Source: Domibacillus indicus
GTDB taxonomy: Bacteria; Bacillota; Bacilli; Bacillales; Domibacillaceae
Assembly: GCF_000970685.1 (NCBI RefSeq)
Contig: NZ_LAJB01000017.1
Span: 61,926-125,925, forward strand
Length of the DNA: 64,000 nucleotides
Direction of reading: 5' to 3'
The notes under the pieces were generated by a model. It was not told the origin of the DNA. It did no database searches and saw nothing but the letters and a program-made list of their open reading frames with translations. The position numbers were made by a program, and so were the translations under genes. This document shows, in pieces, positions 8,004 through 15,803 of this stretch. The number at the start of each line of letters is the position of its first letter. Positions within the stretch are counted from its first letter, which is position 1.

Positions 8004-9212
8004 TTAAATAACTCCCTTCGCTTTTAAATCCGCCATCTCTTCGGCTGACAGGCCCAATTTCCCGCCGAAAATTTCGTCATTGTGCTCGCCCAGCTCCGGT
8101 GCCCGGCGACGGATGGCACCCGGTGTGGCGGAGAAATTCGGGACAACACCCGGCACTTTGACTTTGCCGAGGCGCGGATGCTCGACTTCCACAATATTGT
8201 TCCGTGCCGCGTAGTGAGGATCATGGAAAATATCTTCAATGCTTAAAATCGGGCTGACAGGCACACCGTACGCATCCAGTTTTTCCTGCAGCTCTTTTTG
8301 TGTCAGCCCTTTAATGAAGTTCTTCACGATTTCCTGCACGTCCGCATCGTTCTGCAGACGGACCGAGTTTGTGTAATAGCGCTCATCTTCCAGCATATCC
8401 GTCCGGTTCATCGCCTCTGCCAGCCGGTTAAATGTTGAATCGGTGCTGCAGACGAGGACCACATACTTTCCGTCTTTTGTTTCATACGTTCCAGCCGGGC
8501 TGGAGTGTCCCGCAAGCCCCGGGCTTCTGCCGCGGACTTTCCCGTTTTGATCGTACTCAGCAATTAAAAACTCCAGCATGCGGAAAATCGATTCGTACAA
8601 GCCCATTTCCACGACCTGTCCTTCTCCGTCTTCCTGAACATCACGGTGATAAAGAGCGCTTACTGCTGCAAATGCGGCATAAATACCGGTAATATAATCA
8701 AGCAGTGAGTAGGATGGACTGACTGGCGGCCGGTCCGGATAGCCCTGTATATACGTGTGGCCGCTGAATGCAGTGCCCGGCGTGCCGAAGCCGGCTTTTT
8801 CACGATACGGCCCTGTCTGCCCGTATCCGGAAATGCGCACCATAATCAGCTTTGGATTAACCGCTTTCAAAACATCATAGCCAAGACCCCATTTTTCCAG
8901 CGTGCCCGGGCGAAAGTTTTCAATCAGAATATCGACGTCCTGAATCAATTTCAAAAAAAGCTCTTTTCCGTCTTCCGAATGAATATTGAGCGTGATGGAT
9001 TTTTTGTTGCGGGCCAGCCCCGGCCAGCGGAGCGCTTCCCCATCCTTCCACGGTCCGACGGTGCGGAGCGTGTCCCCTTTATTCGGCAGCTCCACCTTGG
9101 TGACGTCTGCACCCAGGTCAGCCAGCAGCGTCGCGCCAAATGGCGCGGCAATCATGGTGGAAATATCTAAGATCTGCACACCCGTTAACGGGCCAACGTT
9201 TTTTTGTTCCAT
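8004..9212 (-). CDS. CaiB/BaiF (class III) CoA-transferase
   Basis: 402-residue family III CoA-transferase with the N-terminal LTGVQILDISTMIAAPFGATLLADLGADV signature split over residues 9-37, the ENFRPGTLEKWGLGYD segment and the catalytic Asp region (LLDYITG). It moves CoA from a donor such as succinyl-CoA to an organic acid. It starts 1 bp after the FadR gene stop with GGAG upstream and is followed by the HMG-CoA-lyase-like gene. It is presumed to activate the acid imported by the TRAP system; substrate unknown. Confidence 0.88.
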   Translation of the reverse strand: MEQKNVGPLTGVQILDISTMIAAPFGATLLADLGADVTKVELPNKGDTLRTVGPWKDGEALRWPGLARNKKSITLNIHSEDGKELFLKLIQDVDILIENFRPGTLEKWGLGYDVLKAVNPKLIMVRISGYGQTGPYREKAGFGTPGTAFSGHTYIQGYPDRPPVSPSYSLLDYITGIYAAFAAVSALYHRDVQEDGEGQVVEMGLYESIFRMLEFLIAEYDQNGKVRGRSPGLAGHSSPAGTYETKDGKYVVLVCSTDSTFNRLAEAMNRTDMLEDERYYTNSVRLQNDADVQEIVKNFIKGLTQKELQEKLDAYGVPVSPILSIEDIFHDPHYAARNNIVEVEHPRLGKVKVPGVVPNFSATPGAIRRRAPELGEHNDEIFGGKLGLSAEEMADLKAKGVI

Positions 9213-9213
9213 C

Positions 9214-9921
9214 TTACTCCCTCTCCTTTAATATATTTTCACGTATACGCTGCAGGTGAACCTTCATTGCCTCAACGGCCGCCTGCCTGTCTTTTCTCTT
9301 CACAGCTTCCAAAATCGCACGGTGTTCCCCAAGCGACTGTTCATACCGTGCTTCTGACTGTAGTGTCTGCTTGCGCACGGGGCGATACATGCTTAAATTG
9401 GTTTCCATTAGTGAAACAAACACAAAGTTCTGGGTTGCTTCTGCCAGCGCCAGATGAAAATTGCTGTCTGCTTCCACTTTTTCTTCTGGATTTTTCAGCT
9501 TCTCTTCCAGCACTTTTAAAGCAGCTTCCATTTTTACAATATCTTTATCTTCCGCCCGTTCGCTGGCAAGATCAGCAATTCTGGGCTCCAGAGCTTCTCT
9601 TGCTTCAATAAAATGCATGACCGCTGATTTTTCAAGAATTTCTACTGGATTAAACCTCGCATTTCCGGGCACACGTTCATCCACTTTTTGAATAAAGCGG
9701 CCGCCGCCCGGCTTTGACACAATCAGCCCTTCCGACTCCAGTACTCGGCATGCTTCCCGAAGGGAGGTACGGCTGCAGCCGAGTATTTTGGCTAACTCCC
9801 GCTCTGCCGGCAGCCGGTCACCGGGCTTTAATTTCCCCTCTTTAATCAAGTTTCGGATTTGCAGCACAATCTTTTCATATATACGAGTAGTCTGCAATTC
9901 ATTAAATATTACATCATTCAT
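9214..9921 (-). CDS. FadR/GntR-family transcriptional regulator
   Basis: 235-residue regulator with an N-terminal winged helix (YEKIVLQIRNLIKEGKLKPGDRLPAERELAKILGCSRTSLREA, residues about 11-53, written here in one family-typical block of short motifs PAERELA and SRTSLREA) and an all-helical FCD effector domain. The ORF could start further upstream, but AGGAGG stands 9 nt before this ATG. A 15-bp inverted repeat ATTGG-N5-CCAAT lies 25 bp upstream of the start. It heads the FadR, CoA-transferase, lyase set and probably senses an acid intermediate. Confidence 0.87.
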   Translation of the reverse strand: MNDVIFNELQTTRIYEKIVLQIRNLIKEGKLKPGDRLPAERELAKILGCSRTSLREACRVLESEGLIVSKPGGGRFIQKVDERVPGNARFNPVEILEKSAVMHFIEAREALEPRIADLASERAEDKDIVKMEAALKVLEEKLKNPEEKVEADSNFHLALAEATQNFVFVSLMETNLSMYRPVRKQTLQSEARYEQSLGEHRAILEAVKRKDRQAAVEAMKVHLQRIRENILKERE

Positions 9922-9945
9922 GTTTAAGAGCCTCCTTTTTGGGCT

Positions 9946-9960
9946 ATTGGGCAGTCCAAT
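9946..9960. promoter_or_regulatory. Candidate FadR-type operator
   Basis: On the minus strand ATTGGACTGCCCAAT, arms ATTGG/CCAAT around 5 bp, in the leader of the FadR gene upstream of its ribosome binding site. The arms recall PdhR/UxuR-type GntR operators. The motif was not noticed elsewhere in the window, so autoregulation is the simplest reading. Confidence 0.45.
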
Positions 9961-9988
9961 TTTCAAAAAGAAAATAGTGAAGAAATCA

Positions 9989-11011
9989 CTATCTTCTTCC
10001 CGATGATGCGCGAATAAACAATTCAGGCTCTAAAATGATTCTTTCTTCTTCCCGTGCAGGATCTTTGATTCTTTTGTGAAGTAAATTTGCCGCGTTAATG
10101 CCAATATGCTTCGGAAAAGATTCTACTGTCGTTAAAGGAGGATAAAAAGTAGCTGCTTCTAAGACATTATCAAACCCTACAACAGATAAGTCGGTACCCG
10201 GGTGCAAGTTTAGCTCTCTCATTCGCTGCATTACACCAAAGGCTACGAGATCATTAAAACAGAAAACGGCTGTCGGCGGATGCTTATGCTTTAAGCTCTC
10301 GTCAAGCGCCTCGGCTCCGCCTTCTCTTGTCAATGCACTTTGAAAAATAAGTGATTCATCAGCAGCAAGTCCCGCTTTTTCGAAGGCAGCTCTATACCCT
10401 TCAAACCGCTTTTTCCAGGCAGAAGAATCTGATAATCCACCTAAAAAAGCAATTCTTGTGTGGCCGTTTTCAATTAAATGATCAATTGCCGTTTCGACAC
10501 CTTTTTTGTAATTAATCCCAACATAGTCACAATGCAGCTCAGGAATTTCTCTTACTGCTGTTACAATGGGAACATTCCACTGGCGTATTTTTTCCACAGT
10601 TGCCGGTGAGTTATCTGATACCGGACACAAAATTACACCGCCAACACGATGTTCAAGCATCGTTGATAACAGCTTGTCCTGCTTTGTATCTGAATCAAAG
10701 GTCGTTGCCAGAAAGACGGTATATCCTTCTTCTTCAAGCTGATGATGCACACCTGTTAAAAATTCAGAATAATACGGATTGGCAAAGTCGGTCACGACAA
10801 CACCGATTGTAGATGAGCTTTGTGAGCGCAGGTTGGCCGCGATACGGTCATAAACATATCCAAGCTCCTCCATGGATGCCTGTACTTTCTTTTTGGTTGC
10901 TTCTGAAATACTCGGGCTATTGCGTACAATCAAAGAAGCCGTCGCCCTTGACACTCCTGCGTGGTCTGCCACCTGCTGCAGTGTCACCCGCCCGCTTTTC
11001 TTTTTAGCCAT
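9989..11011 (-). CDS. LacI-family transcriptional regulator
   Basis: 340-residue regulator with N-terminal helix-turn-helix and hinge (VTLQQVADHAGVSRATASL) and a periplasmic-binding-protein-like effector domain (IGVVVTDFANPYYSEF, VVGFDNVLEA). An ATG 5 codons upstream (11026) is possible, but the chosen start matches the family. It lies between the TRAP genes and the FadR gene on the same strand. It is the best candidate for the TAGATCGATCTA palindromes at 4.6-4.8 and 14.1 kb, because LacI-family operators usually have a central CG. Confidence 0.87.
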   Translation of the reverse strand: MAKKKSGRVTLQQVADHAGVSRATASLIVRNSPSISEATKKKVQASMEELGYVYDRIAANLRSQSSSTIGVVVTDFANPYYSEFLTGVHHQLEEEGYTVFLATTFDSDTKQDKLLSTMLEHRVGGVILCPVSDNSPATVEKIRQWNVPIVTAVREIPELHCDYVGINYKKGVETAIDHLIENGHTRIAFLGGLSDSSAWKKRFEGYRAAFEKAGLAADESLIFQSALTREGGAEALDESLKHKHPPTAVFCFNDLVAFGVMQRMRELNLHPGTDLSVVGFDNVLEAATFYPPLTTVESFPKHIGINAANLLHKRIKDPAREEERIILEPELFIRASSGRR

Positions 11012-11054
11012 TTCGCACACGTCCATTTCTATTTTCTGTTGCTTCTATTATATA

Positions 11055-11068
11055 GGACACCGCTTTCA
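11055..11068 (-). promoter_or_regulatory. cre-like site upstream of the LacI gene
   Basis: TGAAAGCGGTGTCC on the minus strand differs from the cre consensus only at the last base. It lies in the 102-bp gap between dctM and the LacI gene, so the regulator genes may have their own catabolite-controlled promoter or a roadblock site. Confidence 0.45.
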
Positions 11069-11113
11069 CGTCAAAAGAAAATGTGACCGGGCAGTTAGAT
11101 GATGCATCATCTT

Positions 11114-12391
11114 TTAACTAAACCAGCTAAGCGGCACAAGCACAAGGTCCGGAATAAAGATAAGTAAAATCAGCACTGCCACTTCAATGAGAAGAAACGG
11201 CCAAATGCCTTTCATAAGGTCAACAATGCCAACACGTCCAACACCTGCTGCAACATTCAATACCGTTCCAACCGGTGGTGTCAGCAAGCCGATTGATAAA
11301 TTTAAAACAAATAAAACACCGAAGTAAACTGGATCAATTCCAGCCATCGTAACAGCAGGAAGCAATACAGGCGTCAAAACTAAAATGGCCGGTGTTAAAT
11401 CCATAACCATGCCGACAAACAGCACAATAATATTAATAACGATAAGAAGCATAAGCTGATTGCCGGTAAACGGTGCCAGCACATCAGATACAACAGCCGG
11501 GATTTGTGCAACCGAGATCACCCAGGCAGATACCATTGCGGCGGCCACAAGAAACATTACGACGCTTGTAGTCCGGGCCGCTTCAACCAGCACGTGATAA
11601 AGCTTTTTCATATTTAATTCGCGATAAACAACGAAGCCGACAAATAACGCGTACATCGCAGCTACCACTCCTGCTTCTGTTGGAGTGAAAATACCGCCGC
11701 GAAGCCCGCCAATAATAATCACAGGAAACATTAGGGACCATAATGCACTACGGGTTGCCGCCAGCATTTCTTTTAGCGACTTGCGCGGTGACAATTCTAC
11801 TTTTTCTTTGCGTGAGACAATCGTCCAGACAATTGTCAAACCAACCCCCATCATCAGTCCGGGTACGATGCCTGCTGTAAACAGGGCGGTAATAGATACA
11901 CCGCTTGTAACACCAAATAAAATCATTGGGATACTTGGAGGGATAACCGGTGCGATAATTCCTCCCGAGGCAATTAACCCTGTCGCACGGTTACGGTTAT
12001 AGCCTGCTTTTACCATCATGGGAATCAGTACTGCTCCAAGGGCTGCTGTATCCGCTACAGCCGACCCGGACAGCCCTGCAAAAAGGACTGCTGCGATAAT
12101 CGCTACATAGCCCATACCACCGCGAATGTGGCCGACAATGGCCATTGCAAAGTTGATAATCCGTGTGGACATCCCGCCCGCATTCATCAACTCGCCCGCT
12201 AAAATAAAAAACGGAACAGCAAGGAGCGCAAAGCTGTCGGCTCCGTTAATTAAATACTGGGCAATAATCTGGCTGTCAAAGATGTTAAGATAAATCATCA
12301 TAACAATACTGCTGACTAAAAGGGCAATCGCAATCGGCATGCCAAGCGCCATGATAGCGAACAGGGAGCCGAGAAATAAACCGAGCGACAT
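11114..12391 (-). CDS. dctM: TRAP transporter large permease subunit (DctM)
   Basis: 425-residue TRAP large membrane protein with about 12 hydrophobic segments. It carries family motifs such as NAGGMSTRIINFA, GLSGSAVADTAALG and SGGIIAPVIPPSIPMILFG. It carries out sodium-driven import with DctQ and the DctP binding protein. GAGGTGA precedes the ATG, which starts 1 bp after the dctQ stop, so dctPQM is one operon. Confidence 0.92.
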   Translation of the reverse strand: MSLGLFLGSLFAIMALGMPIAIALLVSSIVMMIYLNIFDSQIIAQYLINGADSFALLAVPFFILAGELMNAGGMSTRIINFAMAIVGHIRGGMGYVAIIAAVLFAGLSGSAVADTAALGAVLIPMMVKAGYNRNRATGLIASGGIIAPVIPPSIPMILFGVTSGVSITALFTAGIVPGLMMGVGLTIVWTIVSRKEKVELSPRKSLKEMLAATRSALWSLMFPVIIIGGLRGGIFTPTEAGVVAAMYALFVGFVVYRELNMKKLYHVLVEAARTTSVVMFLVAAAMVSAWVISVAQIPAVVSDVLAPFTGNQLMLLIVINIIVLFVGMVMDLTPAILVLTPVLLPAVTMAGIDPVYFGVLFVLNLSIGLLTPPVGTVLNVAAGVGRVGIVDLMKGIWPFLLIEVAVLILLIFIPDLVLVPLSWFS

Positions 12392-12392
12392 G

Positions 12393-12926
12393 TTAATTCA
12401 CCTCTTTTACTTTCGGAGATTCTTTATAGACTTCTTCCTGCTGTTCATCAGAAGCCGCTTGCTCCCTGCCGAGCAGCACATCAATGGTCTGCGCGATAAT
12501 AACCACACCCATGCCAATTCCAAGAGCAATTCCGCTTGCATAAACAACAGCGAGTGGAATGCCAGTTGAAGGAGCGGTACTCGTGGTGCTGCTCATCGTC
12601 ATAAACCAGCTTCCTTTTAAAATAAGCCAAATAACATACAGCATAATTGCATTTGCCAGCAGTGTTACTACTTTTTTCGGAATGCCTTTGAGCTTCCCTG
12701 TCAGTAAATCAACGTTAATATGCTGATGATTTTTAAGCGCTGTTACTGCGCCCAAAAAAACAAGCCATATATACAAATAGCGTGATATCTCATCAACACC
12801 TGTAATACCAGAGTTAAAAGCATATCGAAGTACAACATTTGTAAAAACAATGACCGACATAACAGCTAAATTAATCGCCATAACAGCATTAATTAATTTG
12901 TCAAAGAATGTACCAAGCTTTTTCAT
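12393..12926 (-). CDS. dctQ: TRAP transporter small permease subunit (DctQ)
   Basis: 177-residue protein with four membrane segments and the DctQ pattern (VLRYAFNSGITGVDEISRYLYIWLVFLGA region, about residues 32-60). In-frame GTG codons lie upstream, but AAGGGTGG is correctly spaced for the ATG at 12926. It sits between dctP and dctM and should bridge the binding protein to the large subunit. Confidence 0.88.
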   Translation of the reverse strand: MKKLGTFFDKLINAVMAINLAVMSVIVFTNVVLRYAFNSGITGVDEISRYLYIWLVFLGAVTALKNHQHINVDLLTGKLKGIPKKVVTLLANAIMLYVIWLILKGSWFMTMSSTTSTAPSTGIPLAVVYASGIALGIGMGVVIIAQTIDVLLGREQAASDEQQEEVYKESPKVKEVN

Positions 12927-12998
12927 CTGCACCACCCTTTTCTTTTGAGAAAAGAAAGCTAAGGGCGTACAGGTGCCTTAGCTTATTTCTTTTCTGCT

Positions 12999-14027
12999 TT
13001 ATTCTACTTCCTTCAATACTTGATCCATTAAGTCTGCGCCAATTACCTCAGTATACTTTTCATAAATCGGTTCTGCTTTCGCTTCAAACTCAGCCAGCGC
13101 TTCTTCCGAAAGTTCTGTCACTGTCATGCCTTTTTCTTCAAGAAGCGCATATGCTTCTTCGCTTTCCTTTTGGTTCAATTCGCGCTGATAATCTCTCGCT
13201 TCATCCGCTGCTTTTCGAACAATCTCTTTTTCTTCATCCGATAATGTGTCCATAAACTTCTGGCTGATCATAAAAACGCTGGCATTGTATACATGGTTTG
13301 TTTTTGTTAAGTAATCCTGTACTTCAAAGAAGTTGCCCGTTGTTACATTGCCTGCCGGATTTTCCTGGCCGTCAACAATACCCTGCTCAAGAGCAGTGAA
13401 AAGCTCTGTATAAGCCATTGGAGTTGGGTTAGCACCTAGCTCTTTCCAGTAATCGATATGCATTTCGTTTTCAAGTGTCCGGATTTTTAGCCCTTTAACA
13501 TCTTCCACGGATTTTACTTCCCGTTTGTTATTGGTTAATTGACGGAAGCCGTTTTCCCAATAGTTAAACCCAACAATACCCTGGCTTTCCAGCTTCGTCA
13601 GCATCTCTTTTCCAAGATCTCCGTCAAGCACTTTATACGCGGTTTCTTCATCCTTAAATAGGTAAGGCAAATCAAAGACAGTGTATTCCGGCACAAATCC
13701 TGCAATTGGTCCCGTCGACATTGTTGTTCCCTGAATAGAATTCATTTTCAATCCTTCAAATACAACACGGTCTCCGCCAAGCTGGCCATCCGGAAATACT
13801 TCTACTTTAATAGAGCCGCTTGTTTCCTTTTCCACAATTTCTTGAAACTTGTAAAGACCCTGCGTAAGTGAACGGTCTTTTGAAGTAGCAACTGCCATTT
13901 TCATCGTTTTTGCCTCTCCCGATCCGCTGCCTTCATCTGTGCCACCGCTTCCACTGCTGCTTTCTCCTGAACATGCTGCTAAAATCATCATTACTGCTGC
14001 CATAAGCAAAACCGCTGCTTTCTTCAT
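12999..14027 (-). CDS. dctP: TRAP transporter solute-binding lipoprotein (DctP)
   Basis: 342-residue DctP-family binding protein with a lipoprotein signal (LMAAVMMILAAC, lipobox Cys at 19) and a Ser/Gly-rich linker. Family motifs are FPDGQLGGDR, FNYWENGFRQLTN and LKIRTLENEMHIDYW with the carboxylate-binding Arg. AGGAGG precedes the ATG. The ligand is therefore probably an organic or sugar acid. Its promoter region has two palindromic operators and a cre-like site, so import is under the same control as the catabolic operon 9 kb away. Confidence 0.92.
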   Translation of the reverse strand: MKKAAVLLMAAVMMILAACSGESSSGSGGTDEGSGSGEAKTMKMAVATSKDRSLTQGLYKFQEIVEKETSGSIKVEVFPDGQLGGDRVVFEGLKMNSIQGTTMSTGPIAGFVPEYTVFDLPYLFKDEETAYKVLDGDLGKEMLTKLESQGIVGFNYWENGFRQLTNNKREVKSVEDVKGLKIRTLENEMHIDYWKELGANPTPMAYTELFTALEQGIVDGQENPAGNVTTGNFFEVQDYLTKTNHVYNASVFMISQKFMDTLSDEEKEIVRKAADEARDYQRELNQKESEEAYALLEEKGMTVTELSEEALAEFEAKAEPIYEKYTEVIGADLMDQVLKEVE

Positions 14028-14053
14028 TTTCTGGCCTCCTGTTTAAATAGATA

Positions 14054-14067
14054 AGATAGCGCTTTCA
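14054..14067 (-). promoter_or_regulatory. cre-like site upstream of dctP
   Basis: TGAAAGCGCTATCT on the minus strand matches the cre consensus except for the last base. It lies 27 bp upstream of the dctP start codon. Confidence 0.55.
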
Positions 14068-14073
14068 ACGTTT

Positions 14074-14103
14074 GTTAAATTTTAGATCGATCTAAAATTT
14101 AAC
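14074..14103. promoter_or_regulatory. Palindromic operator 4 (30-bp perfect palindrome)
   Basis: The TAGATCGATCTA core (14083-14094) is embedded in a perfect palindrome of 30 bp, the longest in the set, upstream of dctP. Confidence 0.72.
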
Positions 14104-14109
14104 TAAAAA

Positions 14110-14127
14110 AATTAGATCGATCTAATT
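14110..14127. promoter_or_regulatory. Palindromic operator 5 (18-bp perfect palindrome)
   Basis: AATTAGATCGATCTAATT, about 30 bp center to center from operator 4. The paired arrangement mirrors operators 1 and 2 at the aldehyde dehydrogenase promoter. Confidence 0.7.
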
Positions 14128-14349
14128 CAAAGCGATACTTTTCACATCTTTTGCGGAAGAATGAGAATTTTAAGTAAGCGCTTCGTTTTTTTCATTCTAT
14201 CCTAATCATCTGAAAATTACAATGGCCTTTTTTGTTTTTTTAATGTCCGGGCTAAGCACGATAATTCATCGTGCTAGAGATCCGAACGTTCCTAAATGTG
14301 TTGGATTTATCCTGGAGAAGATAGAGACAGTCGCTTATTTCAACAGCAT

Positions 14350-14371
14350 GAAAAGCTTTTTAAAGCTTTTC
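14350..14371. terminator. Hairpin at the 3' end of the MFS gene
   Basis: Perfect stem GAAAAGCTTT / AAAGCTTTTC with a 2-nt spacer, containing the MFS stop codon. No long T-tract follows on the minus strand, so termination efficiency is uncertain. Between here and the dctP operators (14128-14349) only a small inverted repeat AGCACGAT/ATCGTGCT (14254-14274) is seen. Confidence 0.4.
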
Positions 14372-15571
14372 TGTCACATAGCCTTCTTTTCCCGCTGCCA
14401 TGCCAGCAGCAAAAAGGCCGATAACTGCCGTAATTAACAACAGAAGAGGCACTGTCCATCCATTTAATACATCATGCAGCGCACCAAATAAAGCAGGTCC
14501 TGCTGCTGCAAACAGGTAGCCGGCAGACTGGGCCATGCCGGATAAGTCGGCGGCTTCAAAAGAATTTCTCGTCCGCAGGCTGAAAAACATCATGGCCAGG
14601 CTGAAGGCAAAGCCTCCTGCAATGCCAATTAAAATGATCCAAAGCATGATCCACTCTGTCCATTCGAATAAAATGCCGCTTAATCCTGCTCCCATAAGCA
14701 GTACAGTGGTTGCGACAAGCGGCCGCTGGCTGCTCATTCGGCCCGCAATAATGGGCACGATAAATGTAAACGGCAACTGTGTAAATTGAATGAGAGAAAG
14801 CATCCAGCCGGCTGATTCCGCCTCAAGTCCCTGCTCGTGCAAAATGTCGGGAAGCCAGGCCACAAGTGAATAAAATAAAAGCGATTGAATTCCCATGAAT
14901 GCGGTTATCTGCCAGGCAAGTGCCGAGCCTTTTAACCTTGTTTTTTTGTATGTATGTTTTCCCGCTTTTAACGGATGGCGAATGTAGGGCCACTGAGTAA
15001 GCCAGACAGCAATAGCAGCTGCCGCCGGTATAATCCAAAATCCCAGAGCCGCCCGCCAGCCAAATCCGCTTGAAGCAGCGATAGGGATGCTAAATCCAGA
15101 AGCAAGTGCTCCTGACAGGTTCATTGACATAGCATAAAAGCCGGTCATAAGCCCAATTTTATGAGGGAAATTTAATTTTACAAAAGCCGGCATCAGAACA
15201 TTGCAAAGGGCAATCGCGAATCCGATCAAAATTGTCCCTGAAAACAACGCTGCTGTGTTTCCGACCGGACGCAGCAGCAGTCCAATCGTTAAAATCAGCA
15301 AAGCACTGAACAGTACAACTTCCATTCCAAACTTCCGGGCCAGACTCGCGCCAAATGGCGATAGTGCGGCAAATGCCAGCAAAGGAATCGTTGTCAGGGC
15401 GCCTGCTGCTGTGCTCGAGATAAGCAAGTCATCCCGGATAATTATGGTAAGCGGCCCGACTGCAGTGATCGGAGACCTCATATTTAATGCCAGTAAAACG
15501 ATGCTTAGCAGCAAAAAAAGCTGTCCGGCCTTTGAGCGGCCTTTTTCTTTTTGATAAGCTTGACTGCTCAT
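14360..15571 (-). CDS. MFS transporter, CynX/NimT family
   Basis: 403-residue 12-TM major facilitator with the CynX/NimT start LNMRSPITAVGPL. The ORF could begin at a TTG 10 codons upstream, but AAAGGAG fits the ATG at 15571 better, with a slightly long spacing. Relatives export or import small organic anions or nitroimidazoles. It is separated from terC by the terminator-flanked insertion at 15633-15780. Confidence 0.85.
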   Translation of the reverse strand: MSSQAYQKEKGRSKAGQLFLLLSIVLLALNMRSPITAVGPLTIIIRDDLLISSTAAGALTTIPLLAFAALSPFGASLARKFGMEVVLFSALLILTIGLLLRPVGNTAALFSGTILIGFAIALCNVLMPAFVKLNFPHKIGLMTGFYAMSMNLSGALASGFSIPIAASSGFGWRAALGFWIIPAAAAIAVWLTQWPYIRHPLKAGKHTYKKTRLKGSALAWQITAFMGIQSLLFYSLVAWLPDILHEQGLEAESAGWMLSLIQFTQLPFTFIVPIIAGRMSSQRPLVATTVLLMGAGLSGILFEWTEWIMLWIILIGIAGGFAFSLAMMFFSLRTRNSFEAADLSGMAQSAGYLFAAAGPALFGALHDVLNGWTVPLLLLITAVIGLFAAGMAAGKEGYVTEKL

Positions 15572-15609
15572 TTCTTTTTTCTTCTCCTTTACTTTTCCCA
15601 AAAAAGAAA

Positions 15610-15632
15610 CCCTGCCGTTAACTGGCAGGGTC
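15610..15632 (-). terminator. terC terminator hairpin, distal copy
   Basis: Stem ACCCTGCC / GGCAGGGT around GTTAACT, 23 bp in all. On the minus strand it is followed by TTTCTTTTTT, so this copy keeps the T-tract. An identical 23-bp copy lies at 15781-15803 on the other side of a 148-bp insertion. Confidence 0.85.
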
Positions 15633-15780
15633 AGGCTATTGACAAACGCCCGCTTTCGGTGTCACTTGCCGGCTGTGAATGCTCATGATCCCAAAAGGTC
15701 ACTCCGCTTCCCAGCCGGCCGCGCTCCTGGAAAGAAAGGCGCTTTCAATCAGCCTGAGTTCCAACTTTGTTTATATTCGC
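15633..15780. mobile_element. Terminator-flanked non-coding insertion E1 (148 bp)
   Basis: Begins CAGGCTATTGACAAACGC and ends CTTTGTTTATATTCGC on the plus strand. It is flanked by perfect 23-bp direct repeats that are each the complete terC terminator hairpin. It aligns over its whole length with E2 (17811-17960, opposite orientation) at roughly 85% identity by eye. It has no coding capacity. Removing it with one repeat restores a 13-bp stem (AAGAAACCCTGCC / GGCAGGGTTTCTT). It is probably a non-autonomous element; its mobilising enzyme is not in the window. Confidence 0.75.
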
Positions 15781-15803
15781 ACCCTGCCGTTAACTGGCAG
15801 GGT
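15781..15803 (-). terminator. terC terminator hairpin, proximal copy
   Basis: Identical to 15610-15632. The terC stop codon lies in its loop and the last residues (Asn-Pro-Ala-Ser) are encoded by one arm. On the minus strand it is followed by GCGAATATAAAC instead of a T-tract, because the insertion now separates hairpin and T-tract. Confidence 0.8.

Noticed and set aside
14172..14185. TAAGCGCTT-containing stretch upstream of the dctP operators as another cre site
   Set aside because: It matches only the core of the consensus and fails at the outer positions.
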